Shown here in pieces: positions 45,459 through 52,570 of a stretch of DNA of 64,000 bases. The DNA is from Pseudomonas frederiksbergensis (lineage in GTDB: Bacteria; Pseudomonadota; Gammaproteobacteria; Pseudomonadales; Pseudomonadaceae). Location: assembly GCF_000802155.2 (NCBI RefSeq), contig NZ_JQGJ02000010.1, positions 62,001-126,000 of the forward strand, read 5' to 3'. The translations under genes were made by a program, and so were the position numbers. Every line of letters begins with the position of its first letter. Positions within the stretch are counted from its first letter, which is position 1. Below the pieces are notes generated by a model, which ran no database searches, was not told the DNA's origin, and was given only the letters and a program-made list of their open reading frames with translations.

Positions 45459-46919
45459 CTACGGGACAGACGGTGCGGTATCGACATTCTTTGGCAACCG
45501 CCCATCAATCACCCGATACAACGCACTCTTTTCAGGCCAATTTCGCATGAAGCGCGCGCGATCCCGGGCGTAGGCCGGCGCGAAGCTGGCCTGGGTGCGG
45601 TGTTGGCACATGGAATCCAGATCGATGAGCATCCAGCGATCATCCTGCCAGAGCAGGTTGTGCCCTTTGAAATCACCATGACTGATGCGTTCGCGTATCA
45701 GATCGGCAAACAACCGATCAAGCGCCAGCAACTCTGCCTCAGGAACGTCACCGTTTTCGACGTAAGGGGCCAGGTGCTGGATGATATCCGGGCCTGACAG
45801 GTGCTCGGTCACCAGGTAGGCGCCGCGGCGCAGCCACAAGAACCGCTTTTCCAGCAAGGCCAGCGGCTTGGGCGTGGCGATGCCGAGGAACGTCAATCGA
45901 TGGGCTTCGCGCCAGGCATGCCAGGCCCGGCTCGGGCGCCAGAAACGCTTGAGCCAGTGGGCCGGATTCTTGATGTTGTAGCGTTTTATCAACAGGGAGC
46001 GCCCGCTCACATCGACTTTGCCGACGCTTGCCGACCCGCCGGTCTTGTAGAGGTGGCCTTGATCAAGCAGGGCATCAGCCTGCTCCAGCACAGGGGCCAT
46101 GAACGCCTCTTCATCACGACGAATCGCCCGCAGACGGAACGGCCCACGCTGAACGCTGAACAGACTGCACTCACGTCCAATTTTCTTCAGAAAGTCATTC
46201 AAGCGCCAGGCATGCACCTTGTCGATCTGTTTCTGAAGCGCCTCCATGGGCAACGCGTGCTCGGCGTTTCCAAGCAGGTAATGCACCAGCAACTCTTCGT
46301 TGAACGGTTCGATGGACTTGGGGAGCTGGGCAAAAAAGACGCCCAGGTTTTCCAGCACTTTTTGCCGGGACAACGGCTGCCCCGGAGTCTCGGCGCGAAT
46401 GCCGGCACCATCGATAAGATAGAGCTTGCCATCATGACGCAGCAGATTGTCCAGATGCAGGTCTTCCTGCCACAGGCCTTTGCTGTGCAGTTGCGCAATC
46501 GCCCCCAAGGCCTCGGCCAGCACCGCCGATTGTTCATCTGCCAGCAGTGGCATGTGCTCGACCTGCTTCCAGGCGTCGCCCAGGCCCTCTGCGCCTTGCA
46601 GCAACTCGAACAACAGCCAGCCGCCTTCACCCTCCTTCAGGCCATCAGCCAATAACAATGGCGTCGTCAGCCCCTGCTCCGCCAGCAGTTGGACGCCTTG
46701 CAGCTCTCGCTGGAAATGCCGGGGCGCCTTGCTGCCTACCAACAACTTGGCCAACACTGGCCGGCCACGCCAGACGCCAGCACCGACGTAACGCTGACCT
46801 GGCAGCACGCGCAACAATGAAAGCAACTGCAATTGCGCAGAACCAGCGGCATCGGCCAGTTCCAAGCTCAAGGGCAGGGTGGGGCTACGGCCGGCACCCT
46901 TCAATTCGGATAAGCGCAT
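45459..46919 (-). CDS. Double-domain LPS core kinase-family protein (PA5006 type)
   Basis: A 486-residue protein made of two kinase-like domains in tandem. Domain 1 has the catalytic loop EDLHLDNLL near residue 152 and LIDGAGI. Domain 2 has SHGDFKGHNLLW near residue 414 and LIDLDSM, so both keep the catalytic Asp and the metal-binding Asp. It starts MRLSELKGAG and overlaps the previous kinase stop by one base. It probably phosphorylates core heptoses or helps assembly, and its acceptor is unknown. About 216 bases with no gene separate it from the carbamoyltransferase start. Confidence 0.82.
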   Translation of the reverse strand: MRLSELKGAGRSPTLPLSLELADAAGSAQLQLLSLLRVLPGQRYVGAGVWRGRPVLAKLLVGSKAPRHFQRELQGVQLLAEQGLTTPLLLADGLKEGEGGWLLFELLQGAEGLGDAWKQVEHMPLLADEQSAVLAEALGAIAQLHSKGLWQEDLHLDNLLRHDGKLYLIDGAGIRAETPGQPLSRQKVLENLGVFFAQLPKSIEPFNEELLVHYLLGNAEHALPMEALQKQIDKVHAWRLNDFLKKIGRECSLFSVQRGPFRLRAIRRDEEAFMAPVLEQADALLDQGHLYKTGGSASVGKVDVSGRSLLIKRYNIKNPAHWLKRFWRPSRAWHAWREAHRLTFLGIATPKPLALLEKRFLWLRRGAYLVTEHLSGPDIIQHLAPYVENGDVPEAELLALDRLFADLIRERISHGDFKGHNLLWQDDRWMLIDLDSMCQHRTQASFAPAYARDRARFMRNWPEKSALYRVIDGRLPKNVDTAPSVP

Positions 46920-47671
46920 CAACGAGCCTCCTTGTGGCTGCGCCGGGCAGTCAGCCGGGCCATCCATTTATCCACCACCGCACTGTGGGTAGATTGCTCC
47001 AGATAGGCGGAAAGCATCTGACGCACGTCGTCGTCATTCCAGGCACGGGCGCGCCGCAACAGGGGCTCCAGGTCCTTGACCCGATCCCGCTGACCGAACA
47101 ATAACGGCCGGGTCTTTTCGAGATCGATGAACTTCGCTTGGTAGCCGCCCGCAGTGGCTTTTAGAAAGATGTGCTTGGGATAAAAGCAGCCATGCACCTG
47201 GCGCATACCATGCAGGCGCTGCGCCAGGTGACCACACACCTGCAAGATGGCGGTACGCTGGCCCGCCGCCAGGGTCGGCCAGCGCCCAAGCAGTGAGTCC
47301 AGGTCATCCCAGCCGTCCAGCGCACGGGTCAATAGAATCGCTCGTACTTCGCCGTTCACCTTGCGCTGACCGTAGAACACTGCCTGCAAAGCCGGTACGC
47401 CCAGTTGGCGATACCGGCTGATATTGCGAAATTCCCTGGAAAAACTGGGCTCGCCAAAAGGGTGCGACAAGGTCCGGGTCAGGTAATTGCTTTGACGCTT
47501 AAGGTAATAACCCTGTCCCTCGAGCTCCAGCCTGTACACACTGCTCCAGCCCTCGCCGAGGGTATTGGGCTCATCTACCGCGTCCAGTTTGCATGCCCAG
47601 AGACTTTCGAAACTGTCCAGGCCATGGCGCTCCAGCAAAGCCCGGTCTTCTGCGGCCAGGAAATCAATCAT
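46919..47671 (-). CDS. LPS core kinase-family protein WapQ/PA5007 type, catalytic Asp replaced
   Basis: A 250-residue InaA/WaaP-family protein. Residues are YYLKRQSNYLTRTLSHPFGEP for the Lys-containing strand, VHGCFYPKHIFLK for the catalytic loop and KFIDLEKTRP for the metal Asp. The loop has Cys where WaaP has Asp (HRDCYICHF), so kinase activity is in doubt. It overlaps its neighbours by 1 and 4 bases inside the waa operon. Confidence 0.82.
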   Translation of the reverse strand: MIDFLAAEDRALLERHGLDSFESLWACKLDAVDEPNTLGEGWSSVYRLELEGQGYYLKRQSNYLTRTLSHPFGEPSFSREFRNISRYRQLGVPALQAVFYGQRKVNGEVRAILLTRALDGWDDLDSLLGRWPTLAAGQRTAILQVCGHLAQRLHGMRQVHGCFYPKHIFLKATAGGYQAKFIDLEKTRPLLFGQRDRVKDLEPLLRRARAWNDDDVRQMLSAYLEQSTHSAVVDKWMARLTARRSHKEAR

Positions 47672-48402
47672 TCACGCCCCTCGAAAAATCTAACTACATG
47701 ACGGATGCGCTTCTTGTCACACTCGTCAAGACGGGCGCGCTGGCGGTACTGCAGGTAAAAACGCAGGCGCTGGGTAGCCGACAGATGATACTTGGCCACT
47801 TTGTCCAGGCAGGCGAGGTCCTTGGTGATACGGTACTTGAGCCAGAAGCCACGCCAGAAATCGCCATTCGGACAATCGATAAGAAACAGCCTCGGCTGGT
47901 CATCGACCAGCAGATTGCGCCACTTCAAGTCATTATGGGTAAAGCGGTTCTCGTGCATGATCCGGGTATAGCTGGCCAATTGGCGACTCACCTCGTCAAC
48001 CCAAACCCGATTCGCCAACCTTGGATCCTTGCGCTTGGCCAGTGCGGACAGGTCTTCGGTGCGAGGCAGCTCGCGAGTGATCATCGCGCCGCGGGCATAG
48101 GTTGCGCCACGCCGCGCCAGTCCCCAGGCTACGACTTCGGCGGTGGGTATGCCCCATTTGGCGAAGCGCTTGAGATTTTGCCATTCAGCCTTGACCCGTG
48201 GCTTGCCCAGATACCGTCGCAATCCCTTGCCAGCCCCACTGTAGCGCTTGACGTAGTAATACACCCCCTTGCGCTGCACCCGGATCACTTCTGACAACGG
48301 ATCCTTCGTGAGACGCTCCCCCTGGAGAGCAAACACCGCATCGAGACTGCCAAAATCCTCCGCCAGCTCGGAATAGGCGGGTTCCAGTATCCAACCCGCC
48401 AT
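47668..48402 (-). CDS. LPS core kinase-family protein (PA5008 type)
   Basis: A 244-residue kinase-like protein. VYYYVKRYSGAGKGLRRYLG holds the ATP-binding Lys, THNDLKWRNLLV the catalytic loop with Asp, and LFLIDCPNG the metal Asp. It is soluble, with no membrane segment. It overlaps waaP by one base and the next kinase gene by four. Likely one of the heptose kinases that give the Pseudomonas core its unusual phosphate content; the exact position is unknown. Confidence 0.85.
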   Translation of the reverse strand: MAGWILEPAYSELAEDFGSLDAVFALQGERLTKDPLSEVIRVQRKGVYYYVKRYSGAGKGLRRYLGKPRVKAEWQNLKRFAKWGIPTAEVVAWGLARRGATYARGAMITRELPRTEDLSALAKRKDPRLANRVWVDEVSRQLASYTRIMHENRFTHNDLKWRNLLVDDQPRLFLIDCPNGDFWRGFWLKYRITKDLACLDKVAKYHLSATQRLRFYLQYRQRARLDECDKKRIRHVVRFFEGRE

Positions 48403-49208
48403 CAGAGCGCGCCCCCGTAACGCACCTTGCGTGCATAAAGCCTGTCCGCCTTCCCCTCCAGCCAGCTCAGCAAGGCAGCTTGCTCTGCCAGGATCTGGCG
48501 CAACGGCTGTTGGAAATAGCCCTTGAGAAAACGCAGCTTGTCGCGGCGAGTCAGGCCAATGTCCATTATTGAAAAATACAGTGCCGCCAAGTCCTTGTTA
48601 CGCCAGCGACTGGGCAGGGTTTCCCGGACCTGTGCACGGTGCAGATCGATCACCGAAAGCTTGAAATCCTCAGGCGTGACCGGCTTGTCCGTATGCAGCA
48701 GGAAATGGCAGATGTAGCAGTCGCGATGGTTGACCCCAGCGCGGTGCATCATCCCAGTCATGCGCGCCACTTCGGCGATCAGCGCCCGCTTGAGCTTGGG
48801 CTCTGGCGGCTGCTTGACCCAGTCGATGCTGAAGTCTTCAAGGCTGATGGTCGGCGCCAGCTCTTCGGTGACGATGAACGAGTGCTGATCGGCCGGGTTG
48901 CGGCCCTTCTCGCCATAAGCGACGGCCGTCATGGTCGGCACGCCGACTTCCTGCAAGCGCTGGATGGCTTTCCACTCCTGGCCCGCGCCCAGTACGGGCA
49001 GCTTGGCGGTCAACAGGTTCTTGAAAATCTCTCCCCAACCGATGCCGCGGTGGATCTTCACGAAAAAACCGCGACCGTCCACCTCCGTGCGCAACGTGCG
49101 TCGGGCCTCCAGTTCGCGATAGACCTCGCCCTTGAGCGCCTCGACTTCGACGAACGCATCGCGTCCGGCCCAAAGGCTCTTGAACGGTTCGGCCAGCATC
49201 AATTTCAT
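48402..49208 (-). CDS. waaP: LPS core heptose (I) kinase WaaP
   Basis: Phosphorylates heptose I of the inner core, a step essential for outer-membrane integrity in P. aeruginosa. It is 268 residues: GFFVKIHRGIGWGEIFKNL holds the ATP-binding Lys, NHRDCYICHFLLH the catalytic loop with HRD Asp, and LSVIDLHRAQVR the metal Asp. It overlaps waaG by one base, in the usual waaF-waaC-waaG-waaP order. Confidence 0.96.
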   Translation of the reverse strand: MKLMLAEPFKSLWAGRDAFVEVEALKGEVYRELEARRTLRTEVDGRGFFVKIHRGIGWGEIFKNLLTAKLPVLGAGQEWKAIQRLQEVGVPTMTAVAYGEKGRNPADQHSFIVTEELAPTISLEDFSIDWVKQPPEPKLKRALIAEVARMTGMMHRAGVNHRDCYICHFLLHTDKPVTPEDFKLSVIDLHRAQVRETLPSRWRNKDLAALYFSIMDIGLTRRDKLRFLKGYFQQPLRQILAEQAALLSWLEGKADRLYARKVRYGGAL

Positions 49209-50329
49209 TAAGCGTGCTCCGCCAATATCACATCGGCCGCGTGCTGCGGCATGCTGTAGAGGTCGGCCGTCTCGGCGAAAGCCAGACCGTTGCGGCTCCA
49301 GGCCGCCCGAGCGTCAGCGTCGTTCAACATGCGGCCCAGGTAGTCGGCGAGCTGCGCTTGTTCGAACGGCTCGTCCAGCACCAGGCCACTGTCGGCCTCG
49401 GCGATGTAATGGGCGTACCCACACACCGCGCTGACCAGCACTGGCAGCCCGGCGACCAGTGCTTCAAGCAGCACAGTGCCGGTGTTTTCGTTGTACGCCG
49501 GATGGATCAACAGATCGGCGCCCAGCAGGAAACGCGGGATGTCACTGCGCCCCTTGAGGAACCGCACGTTATCGCCCAGCCCCAGGGTGGCACTCTGTAA
49601 TTGGAATACTTTGGGGTCGTCCTGGCCGATTACAAACAGCCGGGTGCGTTTTCTCAGTTCGGCGGGCAGCGCGGCCAGGGCCTTGAGGCTGCGGTCGACC
49701 CCCTTGGTCTTGAACCCGGAACCGATCTGCACCAACAGCAGGTCGTCGTCGGCCAGCTCGAACTCGGCGCGGAACGCGGCGCGAATCTCGTCAGCGTCGG
49801 CAGGCCGGCGGCGGTCCTGGGCGATGCCTGGCGGCAGCAGGTGAAAGCGCTCAAGCGGCGTGCCGTAGTGCTTGATGAACAACGGCTGCTGGACTTCGGA
49901 GATCATCAGGACTTCGGTCTTGGCGTCCTTGGCGAACACGGAGCGCTCGTACTCGGCGAAATGCCGGTAGCGGCCCCAGCGCCGGTACAGCGAATTGCGC
50001 AAGTTCTGCGCCTTGTCTTCGAAGCAGCCATCGGCGGCGTAGTACACGTCCAGGCCTGGCATCTTGTTGAAGCCGATCAGCCGATCCACCGGACGCTTGG
50101 CCAGGTCAGCCTCCATCCACGCGCTGAGCTTCTCGTTGCGGCGATGGTTGAACAGCGCCTTGACCGGTGCCACCAGCACTTCGAAGCCTGGCGGCACGTC
50201 ACCTTCCCAGATCAGCGTGTAGACGCGGATCTGGTGACCGCGCCGCTGGCATTCCAGGGCGATGCGCATGAAGTCACGCTGCAGGCCGCCGAAGGGGAAA
50301 TACTTGTAAAGGACAAAAGCCAATTGCAT
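49208..50329 (-). CDS. waaG: LPS core glycosyltransferase WaaG
   Basis: Adds the first outer-core hexose (a galactosamine in P. aeruginosa, glucose in enterics) to heptose II. It is a 373-residue GT-B, family GT4 enzyme. FVLYKYFPFGGLQRDFMRIA is the start, and YNENTGTVLLEALVAGLPVLVS is the donor site with the E-x7-E motif. It is membrane-associated and coupled to waaC by a one-base overlap. Confidence 0.96.
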   Translation of the reverse strand: MQLAFVLYKYFPFGGLQRDFMRIALECQRRGHQIRVYTLIWEGDVPPGFEVLVAPVKALFNHRRNEKLSAWMEADLAKRPVDRLIGFNKMPGLDVYYAADGCFEDKAQNLRNSLYRRWGRYRHFAEYERSVFAKDAKTEVLMISEVQQPLFIKHYGTPLERFHLLPPGIAQDRRRPADADEIRAAFRAEFELADDDLLLVQIGSGFKTKGVDRSLKALAALPAELRKRTRLFVIGQDDPKVFQLQSATLGLGDNVRFLKGRSDIPRFLLGADLLIHPAYNENTGTVLLEALVAGLPVLVSAVCGYAHYIAEADSGLVLDEPFEQAQLADYLGRMLNDADARAAWSRNGLAFAETADLYSMPQHAADVILAEHA

Positions 50330-51387
50330 CAGCGCGGCTCCTCAGCCAATAACGTGCTCAGGTGGCTGGCAACACGCTCGGGGTTCAGACGCGTGAAGCA
50401 CAGGGGCTGCTCGCGTTTCAGGTCAAACCGCCGGGCATCCTCGGCAGTTGGCGGGTAAGTGCATTGTTTTTGCATGCAGGGCGCGCAAGGGAAATCACTG
50501 GCGAGGTGAACCTGGCCCTTGCCATAGGCGCCGGTCAGCACCGGATTGGTCGGGCCGAGCAATGAAATGGTTGGCACGTCCAAGGCCGCGGCCAAGTGCC
50601 CGAGCCCCGTGTCCACCGCCACGCAAGCCTGGGCGCCAGCGAGCACCTTGCCCATGCCGCCCAGGTTCAGTTTCGGCAGCACCAGGGCGTTGCGCAGCCC
50701 ACTGGCGATGCGTTCGGCCCGGGCCTTCTCGGCTGGATTACCCCACGGCAGTTTGACGACCACGCCGAACTGACCCATGCGCTCAGTGAGCTGGCGCCAG
50801 TAAAGTTCGGGCCAATGCTTGGATTCCCAAGTCGTGCCATGGAGGAAGACCACGTAAGGGTATGGGCGTGGCAGCTCCACGAGCCGGTCGATGTCCAGAC
50901 CATAGCTGCCCTGGGTTTGCGGCAAGTCATAGCCCAGCGCCAAGGCGAACAATTGACGCACACGCTCCACCGCATGCTGACCACGTGCCACCGCCAGGCG
51001 CCGCGAATAAAAGCGCGCCGCCAGGGGCTCACGCGCCGAATCCTTATCCAGGCCAGCCACCGGCGCCTTGACGTAGCGGGTCAGCCAGGCGCTTTTCAGC
51101 AAGCCTTGGGCATCGATCACCAAGTCATATTTTTCGGCTCGCATGCTCTGCTTGAAGCGTCGCCATTCTCCGCTCTTGATGGTTTGCCAGACATTTTTGC
51201 GCCAGCGGCGGATCGCCACCGGGATAACTTTGCCCACAGCTGGGTGCCAGGTCGGGATTTCGGCAAACCCTTCTTCCACGGCCCAATCGAACTTGATGCC
51301 CGGAATCGCCCGCGCCGCATCGGTCAGCGCTGGCAACGTGTGGACCACATCCCCCAGCGAAGAGGTCTTGATCAACAATACCCGCAA
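50329..51387 (-). CDS. waaC: LPS heptosyltransferase I
   Basis: Transfers the first L-glycero-D-manno-heptose to Kdo. It is 352 residues, family GT9: MRVLLIKTSSLGDVVHTLPALTDA at the start, FLHGTTWESKHWP in the middle, and the nucleotide site VDTGLGHLAAALDVPTISLLGPTNP. It lies one base after waaF and overlaps waaG by one base. Confidence 0.97.
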   Translation of the reverse strand: MRVLLIKTSSLGDVVHTLPALTDAARAIPGIKFDWAVEEGFAEIPTWHPAVGKVIPVAIRRWRKNVWQTIKSGEWRRFKQSMRAEKYDLVIDAQGLLKSAWLTRYVKAPVAGLDKDSAREPLAARFYSRRLAVARGQHAVERVRQLFALALGYDLPQTQGSYGLDIDRLVELPRPYPYVVFLHGTTWESKHWPELYWRQLTERMGQFGVVVKLPWGNPAEKARAERIASGLRNALVLPKLNLGGMGKVLAGAQACVAVDTGLGHLAAALDVPTISLLGPTNPVLTGAYGKGQVHLASDFPCAPCMQKQCTYPPTAEDARRFDLKREQPLCFTRLNPERVASHLSTLLAEEPR

Positions 51388-51388
51388 G

Positions 51389-52423
51389 TTACCGGACCTC
51401 CACGGGGGTGCCCTGCAAACGCTCCAGTGCCTCGTTCACCGACGGCGGCATGAGCTGGCGCAGGCAGTTGTAATGGCCGAAGCGGCAGGTACGGTCGAAG
51501 CATGGGCTGCATTCGATGCCCAGGCGCACGACCTCGACTTTATCGGCCAGCGGCGGCGTAAAGCCCGGGGAAGTGGAGCCATAGACCGCCACCAGCGGAC
51601 GGTTCAGCGCCGCGGCGACGTGCATCAGGCCGGAGTCGTTGGACACCACCGAATCGGCGCAGGACAGCAGGTCGATGGCCTCGGCCAGGGACGTGTCGCC
51701 ACTGAGATTGACCGACTCTTCCCGCAGCCCTGGGATCAACCGCGAACGGATGTCTTCTCCCACCGGGTGATCGTTTTTCGAGCCGAACAGCCACACTTGC
51801 CAGCCTTCACGAATCTTCGCCTCGGCAACCTGGGCGTAATGCTCCGCCGGCCAGCGCTTGGACTCACCGAACTCAGCGCCCGGGCACAGGGCCAATACCG
51901 GACGATCCAGGCTCAAGCCGAACTTGGCCAGGGCCGCTTCGCGCGTTAGCGGGTCGATCTGCAGGCTCGGTCGCGGATACGGCTTGGGCAACTCGGCGCC
52001 CGGCTCATAGGCCAGGGCCATGAAGCGCTCGATCATCAATGGATAACGATCCTTGTCGAGCGTGCGCACGTCATTGAGCAGGCCGTAGCGAAACTCGCCG
52101 CGCCAGCCGGTGCGCTTGGCAATGCCGGCAAAGAACGGCACCAGCGCCGACTTCAACGAATTGGGCAACAGGATGGCCTGCTCGTACTGGCCGGCCAGGG
52201 ATTTGCCGATACGCCGGCGGGTCGCCAGCTCCAGCACGCCATGGCCGAGCGGAAAGCTCAAGGCCTTGCGCACTTCGGGCATGCGCTCAAGGATCGGCCG
52301 ACTCCATTCCGGGGCCAGGACATCGATTTCGCACTGTGGATGTCGCAGCTTGAGACATTGGAACAATGTCTGCGCCATCACCATGTCACCGACCCAACTG
52401 GGCCCAACGATCAGAATATTCAT
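51389..52423 (-). CDS. waaF: LPS heptosyltransferase II
   Basis: Adds the second heptose. It is 344 residues from MNILIVGPSWVGDMVMAQTLF, family GT9, with LCPGAEFGESKRWPAEHYA and VSNDSGLMHVAAALNRPLVAVYGSTSP. The ATG at 52423 is the family start; a longer frame runs into the terminator of glnE. It is the first gene of the waaF-waaC-waaG-waaP-kinase operon. ilvE, which lies upstream of it in P. aeruginosa, is absent. Confidence 0.97.
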   Translation of the reverse strand: MNILIVGPSWVGDMVMAQTLFQCLKLRHPQCEIDVLAPEWSRPILERMPEVRKALSFPLGHGVLELATRRRIGKSLAGQYEQAILLPNSLKSALVPFFAGIAKRTGWRGEFRYGLLNDVRTLDKDRYPLMIERFMALAYEPGAELPKPYPRPSLQIDPLTREAALAKFGLSLDRPVLALCPGAEFGESKRWPAEHYAQVAEAKIREGWQVWLFGSKNDHPVGEDIRSRLIPGLREESVNLSGDTSLAEAIDLLSCADSVVSNDSGLMHVAAALNRPLVAVYGSTSPGFTPPLADKVEVVRLGIECSPCFDRTCRFGHYNCLRQLMPPSVNEALERLQGTPVEVR

Positions 52424-52431
52424 GTGCTTTC

Positions 52432-52463
52432 CAAAAACGATACGGGGAGGCCTACGCCTCCCC
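52432..52463 (-). terminator. Terminator-like hairpin between glnE and waaF
   Basis: GGGGAGGC / GCCTCCCC perfect stem with a 4-base loop (52444-52463). On the minus strand it is followed after 6 bases by a run of T (GTTTTTGG), just ahead of waaF. It probably ends the glnE message. Confidence 0.75.
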
Positions 52464-52570
52464 GCCTCGAGAATCACTGTGGCTTAGGTCGTTACCTGTG
52501 GCCCTAATCTACAACACACCGCCAATCAACTGTGGCACCGGGCTTGGCTCGCTCCCCCAGTCATTGACTA

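Noticed and set aside
52530..52558. A GTGGCACCGGGCTTGGCTCGC stretch resembling a REP
   Set aside because: Only partly matches and cannot form the usual hairpin; treated as chance or a decayed copy.
52424..52570. Missing ilvE between waaF and glnE
   Set aside because: Differs from P. aeruginosa, but I recall other Pseudomonas such as P. putida carrying ilvE elsewhere, so it is probably just gene order.
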